DNA from: Caulobacter sp.
Lineage (GTDB): Bacteria > Pseudomonadota > Alphaproteobacteria > Caulobacterales > Caulobacteraceae
DNA length: 64,000 bases
Assembly (NCBI GenBank): GCA_017745235.1
Contig: JAGHZU010000003.1
Coordinates: 62,001-126,000 of the forward strand
Reading direction: 5' to 3'
Part shown: piece by piece, positions 10,701 to 17,819 of the stretch
Position numbering within the stretch: the first letter of the stretch is position 1
Layout of the letters: each line of letters begins with the position of its first letter
Translations under genes and position numbers: made by a program
The notes under the pieces: generated by a model
The model's database searches: none
Told to the model about the DNA's origin: nothing
The model's input: the letters and a program-made list of their open reading frames with translations, nothing else

Positions 10701-10972
10701 GAACGGTCCGGCAGGGCGCCGATGTCCTCGGCGGTGACCGAGTCGCCGATGATCTCGGAGCTTTGCTTAAGTTGCTGCGAGCTCTTCAGGCTTTGGCGGA
10801 TGCTGGTGACGACGACCTCTTCGACCGCGGATGCATCGTCCGCCGGCTTGGTCTGCGCCAAAGCCGGCGCGGCGACCAGCATTGCGCCCAACGCCAGGGC
10901 CGAAGCTCCGCACCTGAGCTTCGAAGTCGAAGGTGCGCTTGCGCGCACGGGTGCGCGTTGGACGTGATTCAT
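7712..10972 (-). CDS. TonB-dependent receptor, carbohydrate-uptake (Xanthomonas/Caulobacter) type
   Basis: Outer-membrane receptor of 1086 residues with a leader ending near LVAAPALAQ and a TonB box-like VEEVVVTSIRQSLKSS at about residues 48-63. The plug carries DIGALPDRSVTEALQRIPGV and VVVRGLNFVRSELNG, and the long barrel ends YTFVLRANF. These features match the large Xanthomonas/Caulobacter family that imports plant oligosaccharides. A good Shine-Dalgarno GGGGAGG precedes the ATG. It leads the TBDR-xylanase-cupin unit and is divergent from four halogenases. The AGCGCT-type operators upstream suggest LacI-family control by xylose or xylo-oligosaccharide. Transport of xylan fragments is inferred from context. 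Confidence 0.93.
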   Translation of the reverse strand: MNHVQRAPVRASAPSTSKLRCGASALALGAMLVAAPALAQTKPADDASAVEEVVVTSIRQSLKSSQQLKQSSEIIGDSVTAEDIGALPDRSVTEALQRIPGVAINRFAAGVDPDHFSSEGSGVVVRGLNFVRSELNGRDTFSANNGRALSFADVPSELMGGVDVFKSPSADMIEGGISGTVNLRTRLPFDQKKQVISLSAEASYGDFVKKWAPTYSALYSNQWDTEAGTFGLLLSAVDSKLWTRADGTQVSNFGCRTDFTSSQTANPHAVDCPDNRGKGVWFPRGAAFRSTETERERTGYGAAAQWRSNDDTMLATFQYLRSDSRQHWTEHAMEIATDNVTSNGDSRPIDGTTFGVDGNGVFTNGIITGTQGWRDDQNSATDPRTPGFGLQSNNISRSVEQKYVTSDYGFNFKWTPNERWGVAFDYQHVDSTVDNLDVGIWGSGFQNLDLKLNGSDMPVFTFIPPASGASIPPCSPPSGSCPTYFTGGHNSFQDPYNSFWRSAMDHIEQSEGKEDAAKIDVDYRFAENSWLDSARVGVRWSERDQTTRFSTYNWGVLSEIWGGGGPVWFDEQINGDPNTPGGATSAGHTELYPFTDFMRGQVPVPTGLDARPFYNGNAAKDYAAMSAFALSVGDEWRARLSGNCPQNWVPLAQRCGVVAGTPFLPGEINPVNEQTQSAYGMLRFRHDFDGDIRVSGNFGLRYTRTKREASGFLSYPQPTATNPQGCVDAFNNWQNTPDPKPDFTPSQYCKLPLAVQQAAVAFSNGAVIPNTARTTYDYWLPSLNVKVGLPNSLQLRFAASKTITPPEIGLTRNYYDVKLDTTDAAIPDPVTANSLSGTVTVGNPYLKPTQSINLDASAEWYFAPVGSLTFALFWKELKDVATNTTARIPFTNNGATFEVAVTTPGNSDVKAHVKGFEIAYQQFYDFLPKPLDGFGINANYSYIDSSGVPQSTLSATDPDVAAGRVSTVDTSLLPLQGLSKHNVNFAAIYEKGKVSARLAYNWRSDFLLTVRDVIVPFAPIMNEATGQLDGSFFYTVNDKVKIGVQGVNLTNEVTKTTQILNNQLLKAGRSWFMNDRRYTFVLRANF

Positions 10973-11008
10973 TTGGTCTGCCTCCCCAGTTCGTCTCTAA
11001 CGGCAGCT

Positions 11009-11022
11009 AGTTACCGCTACCA
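11009..11022. promoter_or_regulatory. Candidate xylose-type LacI-family operator (imperfect)
   Basis: The 14-mer AGTTACCGCTACCA matches 12 of 14 positions of the Caulobacter xylose operator TGTTAGCGCTACCA as I remember it. It ends about 37 bases upstream of the TBDR start codon, a position suited to repression of the TBDR-xylanase-cupin operon. Confidence 0.5.
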
Positions 11023-11074
11023 TTGGTCAATTGCGTTCGACCATTTTGGTCAGATGATATGGCGAAGCCCGCTT

Positions 11075-11100
11075 GCGTCAAGGTAGCGCTACCTTGACGC
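11075..11100. promoter_or_regulatory. 26-base perfect palindrome centred on AGCGCT, probable LacI-family operator
   Basis: The half-site GCGTCAAGGTAGC is followed directly by its exact reverse complement. The core GGTAGCGCTACC contains the half-site GGTAGC of the xyl-box reported for XylR repressors in Xanthomonas and Caulobacter. It lies about 100 bases upstream of the TBDR and 220 bases upstream of the first halogenase, so it could control both directions. No LacI-family gene is present in the window. Confidence 0.65.
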
Positions 11101-11189
11101 GCGCAAATGACAGCTTCCCCACCTAGCTTTTGATTTGTAATAACAATTGGAAGGCACCCCCACGGCGCCGCCCAACAAGGCTAAGGTAC

Positions 11190-11203
11190 AGACAGCGCTG
11201 TCT
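11190..11203. promoter_or_regulatory. 14-base perfect palindrome AGACAGCGCTGTCT, possible second operator
   Basis: This palindrome shares the AGCGCT centre but has a different half-site (AGACAGC) from the xylose-type sites. It lies on the halogenase side of the divergent region, about 115 bases before the first halogenase ATG. A separate LacI-family regulator may read it. Confidence 0.45.
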
Positions 11204-11318
11204 TACGCAAGAGGGATGTGCGATATCGGACCAATCCCGCTCCGACTTCCAAGTCCCGGCGGGCCAGATGGGATGACCGCCCGTAGAAGGCGGAGCACGC
11301 CCGCAACAGGGGGAGCGC

Positions 11319-12866
11319 ATGGCGGATCAGGCCATTCGAAACATTCTAATCGTCGGCGGCGGCACGGCCGGCTGGATGACTGCGGCGGCCCTGGCGGCCA
11401 AGTTGGCCGGGCTGCCCATCGCTATCCGCCTGGTGGAATCGGCCGAGATCGGGACGGTCGGCGTCGGCGAGGCGACCGTTCCCCATATCCGCCACTTCAA
11501 CGCCGCCCTCGGCCTCGACGAGGCCGATTTCATGCGCAAGACCCAGGCGACCTACAAGCTGGGGATCGAGTTCCGCGGCTGGGGCGAGCCGGGAGACAGC
11601 TACATCCACCCGTTCGGCGCCTATGGCGCGACGATCGCCGGCGTGGGCTTCCACCATCACTGGCTGCGAGCCCGACAAGGCGGCGACGCCACCCCGCTGG
11701 AGGCCTATTCCCTGCCGGTGATGGCCGCGCGGCTGGGCAAGTTCGCTCCCCCCTCCTCCGACCTGAGGTCCGTGGCGTCGACCTACAACTACGCCTACCA
11801 GTTCGACGCCGGGCTCTACGCCGCCTATCTGCGCGCCTATGCCGAGGCGCGCGGCGTGGTACGCACCGAGGGCAAGGTGGCGGACGTCGCCCTGCGCGGC
11901 GAGGACGGCTTCATAGCGGCTGTCACGATGGAGACCGGCGAGCGAATCGAAGCCGATCTGTTCATCGACTGCTCCGGCTTTCGCGGTCTGCTGATCGAGC
12001 AGGCCTTGAAGGCCGGCTATGAGGATTGGAGCCGCTGGCTGCCCTGCGACCGGGCCGCCGCCGTGCCCTGTGAGACGGCCGAGACCTCCACGCCCTACAC
12101 CCGCTGCACGGCCGACAAGGCCGGCTGGCGCTGGCGCATTCCGCTGCAGCACCGCGTGGGCAACGGCTATGTCTATTCCAGCCAGCATATCAGCGACGAT
12201 GACGCCGCCGCGGCGCTGCTGGCGGGACTGGAGGGCAAGGCCCAGGCCGATCCACGCTTCCTGCGTTTCGTGGCGGGCCATCGCCGGAAGCAATGGAGCA
12301 GGAACTGCGTGGCCGTAGGCCTCGCCAGCGGCTTCCTGGAACCGCTGGAGAGCACCAGCATCCACCTGATCCAGGTGGCGGTGACCACCCTGCTGGAATT
12401 GTTCCCCGACCGGGGCTGCGACCAGGCCGACCAGGACGAATACAACCGGGTGATGAACCTGGAGTTCGAACGTATCCGCGATTTCCTGGTGCTGCACTAT
12501 CACGCCAACCAGCGGATCGGGGAATCGTTCTGGGACGATCGTCGCAACCTGCCCATCCCCGACAGCCTGGCCTACAAGATGGACCTGTTCCGAGATCGCG
12601 GCGTGGTGGTGAAGTACAAGGACGGCTTCTTCCTCGAGCCTAGCTGGCTGGCGGTCTATCTGGGCCAGAACATCCTGCCCCGCGCCTATGACCCGGTCAG
12701 CGACAGCGTGCCCGACGCCGTCCTCGCGCGGAGGCTGGAGGCGATCCGCCGCTCCATCGCAGAGACGGCGCACGCCATGCCGACCCATGGCGACTGGATC
12801 GCCCGCTTCTGCCCCGCCTCCTCCACGAACGCCGCCAAGGCGAACGCTCAGGCGGCCAGCGCATGA
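11319..12866 (+). CDS. Flavin-dependent halogenase (tryptophan halogenase family), first of four
   Basis: FADH2-dependent halogenase fold of 515 residues. Visible motifs are the FAD-binding GGGTAGWM at the N-terminus, GVGEAT near residue 50, the catalytic Lys80 in ATYKLGIEF (Lys79 of PrnA), the diagnostic WRWRIP, and EPLES with Glu344 (Glu346 of PrnA). All catalytic positions are intact, so it should form and use hypohalous acid. It needs a flavin reductase, which the window does not supply. The start follows a GGGGGAG. It overlaps the next gene by 4 bases. Related TBDR-linked halogenases from Xanthomonas are reported to brominate indoles in vitro; the natural substrate is unknown. Confidence 0.93.
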   Translation: MADQAIRNILIVGGGTAGWMTAAALAAKLAGLPIAIRLVESAEIGTVGVGEATVPHIRHFNAALGLDEADFMRKTQATYKLGIEFRGWGEPGDSYIHPFGAYGATIAGVGFHHHWLRARQGGDATPLEAYSLPVMAARLGKFAPPSSDLRSVASTYNYAYQFDAGLYAAYLRAYAEARGVVRTEGKVADVALRGEDGFIAAVTMETGERIEADLFIDCSGFRGLLIEQALKAGYEDWSRWLPCDRAAAVPCETAETSTPYTRCTADKAGWRWRIPLQHRVGNGYVYSSQHISDDDAAAALLAGLEGKAQADPRFLRFVAGHRRKQWSRNCVAVGLASGFLEPLESTSIHLIQVAVTTLLELFPDRGCDQADQDEYNRVMNLEFERIRDFLVLHYHANQRIGESFWDDRRNLPIPDSLAYKMDLFRDRGVVVKYKDGFFLEPSWLAVYLGQNILPRAYDPVSDSVPDAVLARRLEAIRRSIAETAHAMPTHGDWIARFCPASSTNAAKANAQAASA

Positions 12867-14317
12867 GCGCCTCGCCCCTCAACCGCGTCGCCATCTTCGG
12901 CGGCGGCGTGGCTGGCTGGATGACAGCCGCCGCCTTGGCGCGGGCTCTGCCCGCCGCCTGCACGATCCGGATGGTCGAGACCGCTTGCGCCGCGTCACGC
13001 GGAGCCCTGTCCACCCTGCCCGCCCTGCGCGGCTTCCACCGCCTGCTGGAACTGGACGAAACCTCCCTGATGCGCGCCGCGCGCGGGACCTTCAAGTTGG
13101 GCGCTCGATACAGCGGCTGGACGGACCAGGAGCCAGACCGGAACCACGTCGAGGGTTTCAGCGACACCGGCGCGAACTTCGACAGCGTTGCGTTCCACCA
13201 CCACTGGCTGCGGGCCCACCGACGCCGCGAGGCCGGCCGTTATGAAGACTACAACCTGGCCGCGGTGGCCGGGCGCATGGGCCGGTTCGCCCGGCCCAGC
13301 GAAGATCCGCGGTCGGTGCTGTCGACCTTGTCCTACGGCTTGCATCTGGACGCGGCTGGCTATGTCGCGGCGCTGCGGGCGACGGCGAGCCGCGTGCAGG
13401 CGCGAGCCGGCGAGGTCGCCGAGGTCGCCGTCCATGACGGCTCGATCGCGGCCGTGATCCTGGCCGATGGCGAGCGGGTCGAGGCCGACCTGTTTATCGA
13501 TTCCACGCCGGATGGCCGGCTGATCGCCGCGACGCCTGAAACCGAGTGGATCGACGGATCCGCAGCCTTGCCATGCGACCGCCTGGCCATGCGCGAGATC
13601 CCGCCCCGGGTCGATCCGGCGCCGCTGACCGAATTCGAGGCGATCCCCGAGGGCTGGTTGCGACGCGTCCCCCTGCGCGGCGGCGACGCGGTCACCCTGG
13701 CCTACGCCAGCGGCCTGACGTCCGACGAGGCGGCGCGCGAGATCCTGGGCGGCGAAGCGACGATCGCTTCGCTTCGCAACGGTCGCCGCCAGCGGGCCTG
13801 GTCGGGCAACTGCCTGGCCATCGGTCCGGCGGCGGTTCAGCTGGAGCCGCTGAACGGCGACGACGCGCAGGTGATCCAGAGCGGCGTCGGCCGGCTGATC
13901 GCCCTGCTCCCAACCGCGGATAGCTCGCCCCTGGCGGCGACGGAATACAATCGCCTGATGGCCGAGACGTTCGACAGGGCCCGCGACATGGCCGTCCTGC
14001 GCTACCTCGCCGCCACGCGGACCGACCCGTTGTGGTCTCGAGCCCGCCGAACCGAACCCTCGGCGGCCCTGGCCTACAAGCAGGCCCAGTTCGAAAGCCG
14101 GGGGCGTGTCGTGCTGTACGACGAGGAGACCTTCGTCGAAGGAGCCTGGGTCGGAGCCTTCCTCGGTCACGGGATCACGCCCCGGCGTTACGACCGGCTG
14201 GCCGACCGGCTGCCCGCCGATCAGGCCGACGCGACTCTGGCCCGGTTGCGCGGCCTTATCCGCCAAACCGCCGAGGCCATGCCTCGACACGCGGACGTCC
14301 TGGAGGATCGGCCATGA
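12863..14317 (+). CDS. Degenerate flavin-dependent halogenase homologue, second of four
   Basis: A 484-residue homologue of its neighbours with an intact FAD-binding start (GGGVAGWM) and the catalytic-type Lys78 (GTFKLGARY), but with key motifs eroded. GVGEAT is replaced by SRGALST. WxWxIP has become WLRRVP at about residue 265. The Glu-Ser pair that binds halide and substrate is Asn331-Gly332 in EPLNGDD. The reading frame is fully open and overlaps both neighbours by 4 bases, so it is maintained and not decaying. It is unlikely to halogenate. It may be a structural or regulatory partner of an active paralogue, or an FAD protein with another activity. Confidence 0.88.
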   Translation: MSASPLNRVAIFGGGVAGWMTAAALARALPAACTIRMVETACAASRGALSTLPALRGFHRLLELDETSLMRAARGTFKLGARYSGWTDQEPDRNHVEGFSDTGANFDSVAFHHHWLRAHRRREAGRYEDYNLAAVAGRMGRFARPSEDPRSVLSTLSYGLHLDAAGYVAALRATASRVQARAGEVAEVAVHDGSIAAVILADGERVEADLFIDSTPDGRLIAATPETEWIDGSAALPCDRLAMREIPPRVDPAPLTEFEAIPEGWLRRVPLRGGDAVTLAYASGLTSDEAAREILGGEATIASLRNGRRQRAWSGNCLAIGPAAVQLEPLNGDDAQVIQSGVGRLIALLPTADSSPLAATEYNRLMAETFDRARDMAVLRYLAATRTDPLWSRARRTEPSAALAYKQAQFESRGRVVLYDEETFVEGAWVGAFLGHGITPRRYDRLADRLPADQADATLARLRGLIRQTAEAMPRHADVLEDRP

Positions 14318-15852
14318 CCCCTGCCCCCCTTCGCCCGGACCCGGTCCGGAAAGTGCTGGTGCTGGGCGGCGGCACGGCCGGCTGGATGACGGCGGCGGCC
14401 CTCTCCAAGGTGCTGGGCGGCCAGGTCGCGGTGACGCTGATCGAGTCCGAGCAGATCGGTACGGTCGGCGTCGGCGAGGCCACCATCCCGCCGATCCTGA
14501 CCTTCAACGCGATGCTCGGGATCGACGAGCGCGAGTTCATGCGGGCCACGCGAGCGACCTTCAAATTGGGCATCGAGTTCCGCGACTGGACCCGCCAGGG
14601 CGATCGCTACATGCATCCGTTCGGAACCTTCGGCCTGGATATCGAGGCCATCAAGTTCCACCAGGTCTGGCGCAAGGTGCGTGACCAGGTCGGACCGATC
14701 GAGGACTTCAACCTGGCCGCCGTCGCCGCGCGCCGGAATCGGTTCGCCCTGCCTGATCCCGATCCGGCCAAGGTGCTGTCGAGCCTGAAGTACGCCTTCC
14801 ATTTCGACGCCGGCCTCTATGCCCGCTTCCTGCGCGGCTTCGCCGAGGCTCGGGGCGCGACGCGCGTTGAGGGCAAGGTCGCCGACGTCGCCTTGCGCGG
14901 CGAGGACGGCTTCATCCAGTCGGTGACGCTGGAGGACGGCCGCACCTTCGAGGCCGACCTGTTCATCGACTGCACGGGCTTCCGCGCCCTGCTGATCGGC
15001 CAGGCTCTCGGCGGGCGCTATCGGGACTGGAGCCATTGGCTGCCGAACGACCGAGCCGTGGCCCTCCCCTGCGAAACCGGCGGCGATGGCCTGACGCCCT
15101 ACACGCGCGCCACCGCCGACAAGGCCGGCTGGCGTTGGCGCATCCCGCTTCAGCATCGCACCGGCAACGGCTACGTCTACTCCAGCGCCCATATCGGCGA
15201 CGATGAGGCGCTGGCCGCCCTGATGGCGGGCCTGGACGGCCCGGCCATGCTTGATGGAAGGAGGGCGGATCCCAATTTCTTGCGCTTCCAGGCCGGCCGT
15301 CGCGAGCAGGCCTGGATCAAGAACTGCGTCGCCATCGGCCTGTCGTCGGGCTTCCTGGAACCGCTGGAGAGCACCAGCATCCACCTGATCCAGGCCGGGA
15401 TCACCAAGCTTCTGGCCCTGTTCCCGGACAAGGGCTTCGACCCGCTGGAAATCGACGAATACAACCGCCTGACCGCCCAGCAGGTCGAACTGGTTCGCGA
15501 CTTCATCATCCTGCACTTCAAGGCCACGGAACGATCGGACACGGCCTACTGGAACGACGTTCGGACCATGGAAATTCCCGAGACTCTCCAGCGCAAGATC
15601 GACCTGTTCGCCGGACGCGGACGCTTGTTCCAGTCCGACTACGACCTCTTCGCCGAGCCCAGCTGGATCGCAGTTCTGCTGGGCCAAGGGATCACGCCGC
15701 GCCAATACGACCCGCTGGTCGACAGCCTGCCTGAAACCGCCCTTGTCCAGCGACTGCGACGGATGTCGACCCTGATCGGCCAGACCGCCCAGGCCATGCC
15801 CGACCACGCCGCCTTCATCGCCCGTTACTGCGCCGCAGGAGTTCCCGCATGA
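14314..15852 (+). CDS. Flavin-dependent halogenase (tryptophan halogenase family), third of four
   Basis: A 512-residue halogenase with all family motifs: GGGTAGWM, GVGEAT, the catalytic Lys84 (ATFKLGIEF), WRWRIP and EPLES with Glu352. I chose the ATG at 14314 because it forms an ATGA overlap with the preceding stop; the frame stays open further upstream, but that part lies inside the second halogenase. It is closest in motif wording to the first gene (GEDGF, LFIDC.GFR.LLI), suggesting tandem duplication. Expected to halogenate an aromatic, probably indolic, substrate with reduced flavin, O2 and halide; the real substrate is unknown. Confidence 0.93.
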   Translation: MTPAPLRPDPVRKVLVLGGGTAGWMTAAALSKVLGGQVAVTLIESEQIGTVGVGEATIPPILTFNAMLGIDEREFMRATRATFKLGIEFRDWTRQGDRYMHPFGTFGLDIEAIKFHQVWRKVRDQVGPIEDFNLAAVAARRNRFALPDPDPAKVLSSLKYAFHFDAGLYARFLRGFAEARGATRVEGKVADVALRGEDGFIQSVTLEDGRTFEADLFIDCTGFRALLIGQALGGRYRDWSHWLPNDRAVALPCETGGDGLTPYTRATADKAGWRWRIPLQHRTGNGYVYSSAHIGDDEALAALMAGLDGPAMLDGRRADPNFLRFQAGRREQAWIKNCVAIGLSSGFLEPLESTSIHLIQAGITKLLALFPDKGFDPLEIDEYNRLTAQQVELVRDFIILHFKATERSDTAYWNDVRTMEIPETLQRKIDLFAGRGRLFQSDYDLFAEPSWIAVLLGQGITPRQYDPLVDSLPETALVQRLRRMSTLIGQTAQAMPDHAAFIARYCAAGVPA

Positions 15853-17354
15853 CCGACCACCGCCTGCGCAAGATCGTCATCGTCGGCGGCGGAACGGCCG
15901 GATGGATGACGGCCGCGGCGCTGGGCCGGTTCCTGAAGGACGGCCGCACCCAGGTGACCCTGGTGGAGTCCGAGGAGATCGGCACGATCGGCGTGGGTGA
16001 ATCCACGATCCCGCAGATCAATATCTTCAATCGCATGCTGGGCCTGGACGAAAACGAATTCGTCCGTCGCACCATGGCGACCTTCAAGCTGGCCATCGAC
16101 TTCGTCGACTGGAAGCAGATCGGCCATCGCTATTACCACCCGTTCGGTCCCTACGGCCTCGACATGGAGGGGGTCTCGTTCCATGCCTACTGGCTGCGGC
16201 TGCAGGCGATGGGCGAGGCCGCCGACCTGACCGAGTATTCGCTGCAGGCCCTGGCCTCGGCGCAAAGCAAGTTCATGCGGGCCAACGGCCAGCGCAATTC
16301 GCCGCTGGGCACGCTGTCCCACGCCTACCACATCGACGCCGCCCTCTACGCCCGAATGCTGCGCGACTACGCCGAGGCGCGAGCCGTTCGGCGCCAGGAA
16401 GGCCGAATCGTCGAGGTCCACCAACGGGCCGAGGACGGCTTCGTCGAGGCCGTGACCCTGGAGAGCGGCCAGCGCGTCGAGGGCGACCTGTTCATCGACT
16501 GCTCGGGTTTTCGCGGCCTTCTGATCGAACAGACCCTGAAGACCGGCTTCGAGGACTGGTCCCACTGGCTGCTGAACGACCGCGCCGTGGCCGTTCCGTG
16601 CGAATTGGGCGGCTCGCGCCAGCCGGTGACCCGCGCCACAGCCCGCCCGGCCGGCTGGCAATGGCGGATCCCGCTGCAGCATCGCCTGGGCAACGGCTAC
16701 GCCTTTTCCAGCGCGCACATCAGCGAGGACGAGGCTACCGCCGATCTTCTGGCCAATCTGGACGGCGCCCCGCTGCGCGACCCGTTCATTCTCCGCTTCA
16801 CGGCGGGACGCCGGAAGAAGAGCTGGAACAAGAACGTCGTGGCCATCGGTCTGTCGGCCGGCTTCATGGAACCGCTGGAGAGCCAAAGCATCCATCTGAT
16901 CCAGGTCGGGATCGCGCGCCTGCTGGCGATGTTCCCCGACAGACGGTTCCTGAGCCCCGACATCGACCGCTACAATCGCACGATGCAGTTCGAGTACGAG
17001 ACGATCCGCGACTTCCTGATCCTGCATTTCCACGCCACCCGACGCAACGACACGCCGTACTGGGACTATCTGCGGGAAATGCCGATCCCCGACTATCTGG
17101 CTGAGAAGATCGCGGTGTTCCAAAGCTATGGCCGGGTGTTCCGCGAGAACGAGGAATTGTTCACCGACACCAGTTGGTTCGCGGTGATGGTCGGCCAGGG
17201 CCTGGAACCGCGGGGCCACGACCCGATGGCCGACGTGATGCCCGACGACGAGCTGCGCGCCGGGATGGACAACATCCACGCCGTGATCGCCAAGGCGGCG
17301 GATGTGATGCCCGACCACATGCGTTTCATCGCCGACAACTGCGCAGCGATCTGA
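15849..17354 (+). CDS. Flavin-dependent halogenase (tryptophan halogenase family), fourth of four
   Basis: A 501-residue halogenase with GGGTAGWM, GVGEST (one change from GVGEAT), the catalytic Lys80 in ATFKLAIDF, WQWRIP, and EPLESQS with Glu344. It starts in an ATGA overlap with the third gene and closes the four-gene transcription unit. The motif variants set it slightly apart from the first and third members, which suggests a different substrate or site preference. No flavin reductase, transporter or biosynthetic gene follows. After its stop the sequence enters a gene-poor stretch next to the RHS locus. Confidence 0.92.
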   Translation: MTDHRLRKIVIVGGGTAGWMTAAALGRFLKDGRTQVTLVESEEIGTIGVGESTIPQINIFNRMLGLDENEFVRRTMATFKLAIDFVDWKQIGHRYYHPFGPYGLDMEGVSFHAYWLRLQAMGEAADLTEYSLQALASAQSKFMRANGQRNSPLGTLSHAYHIDAALYARMLRDYAEARAVRRQEGRIVEVHQRAEDGFVEAVTLESGQRVEGDLFIDCSGFRGLLIEQTLKTGFEDWSHWLLNDRAVAVPCELGGSRQPVTRATARPAGWQWRIPLQHRLGNGYAFSSAHISEDEATADLLANLDGAPLRDPFILRFTAGRRKKSWNKNVVAIGLSAGFMEPLESQSIHLIQVGIARLLAMFPDRRFLSPDIDRYNRTMQFEYETIRDFLILHFHATRRNDTPYWDYLREMPIPDYLAEKIAVFQSYGRVFRENEELFTDTSWFAVMVGQGLEPRGHDPMADVMPDDELRAGMDNIHAVIAKAADVMPDHMRFIADNCAAI

Positions 17355-17578
17355 AGGCGACTGGCCTAAGGGTTGGCAGCCTTGTCGTTAGCGCCAATCG
17401 ATCCAATCGCAAGCGCCGCGCCCCGTCAGCTAGTTGTAAACTGCTGGCTCGGCGTCATGCCCAGCACGGCGGCTTCAGCTTCCTTATCGTCCGCCTGGCG
17501 TGAGACGCGCCCGCTCTGTTACGAGCCTAGACGGCATTGCCATAGCTGCTAACGATCAAATGCAACGTTGCGGCAAGC

Positions 17579-17666
17579 TCATGGCCCCGCGACGTTAGGC
17601 GGCCCATTCCGTCGAAGCCATAGCTGGAGACGGCCGCGCCATTGGTCCGCGATTCCGGCATCGCCC
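17579..17666 (-). pseudogene. Orphan fragment of the RHS core, near-copy of 19624-19711
   Basis: About 88 bases match part of the adjacent RHS gene in the same orientation with roughly six mismatches, including an identical 30-base run at 17611-17640. It encodes a piece of the YD-repeat core (reverse frame [12 protein letters not shown]) and has no start, stop or continuation. It lies downstream of the RHS gene and its lipoprotein, where displaced older RHS copies are usually found. Confidence 0.8.
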
Positions 17667-17673
17667 TGCGTTC

Positions 17674-17769
17674 AGCCGCGGCTGGTTACGCCGCCGGGAA
17701 AAGAACGCGCATCCCCGTTTCCGCTATGACAAGCTGCTCGTCAACTTCATGGACTTCACCACCATCGCC
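17674..17769 (+). pseudogene. Possible IS5-family transposase C-terminal remnant
   Basis: In one frame this reads SRGWLRRREKNAHPRF and then RYDKLLVNFMDFTTIA. The second part resembles the RYDKLAxNFLAFxxLA end of many IS5-family transposases. No terminal inverted repeats or further transposase sequence were seen, so the assignment rests on about 16 residues. Confidence 0.35.
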
Positions 17770-17819
17770 CCATCCCCATCCCCATCCCCATACTGTTGCG
17801 CTAAAGTGCTAAATCCTCA

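Larger units (their letters stand above)
10973..11318. promoter_or_regulatory. Divergent control region between the TBDR operon and the halogenase operon
   Basis: This 346-base gap has no gene but serves both outward operons. It holds one 26-base perfect palindrome, one 14-base near-match to the xylose operator and one further 14-base palindrome, each listed separately. The Shine-Dalgarno sites of the two flanking genes (GGGGAGG for the TBDR, GGGGGAG for the first halogenase) lie at its edges. Exact -35/-10 boxes could not be assigned. Confidence 0.75.
17355..17819. other. Gene-poor debris zone between halogenase operon and RHS locus
   Basis: These 465 bases hold no intact gene. They contain a duplicated RHS fragment (17579-17666), a possible transposase C-terminal remnant (17674-17769) and a short run of CCATCC units (about 17770-17792). 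The first 220 bases show nothing I can identify. Confidence 0.7.

Noticed and set aside
8915..11086. Very long plus-strand open frame (about 720 codons) opposite the large TBDR
   Set aside because: It is antisense to a clear TBDR with full domain structure; its residue composition (many Arg, Gly, Val, His) is the usual product of reading a GC-rich gene backwards, and no family is recognisable.
11346..17318. Minus-strand open frames of 430-530 codons opposite each halogenase
   Set aside because: All mirror the conserved halogenase frames, repeating the same nonsense pattern (for example GRQGRRSHPAG near each end), which shows they are reverse readings of paralogous genes.
17770..17792. Short CCATCC tandem run
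   Set aside because: Only three to four units; too short for a meaningful repeat element, although it sits in a debris zone.
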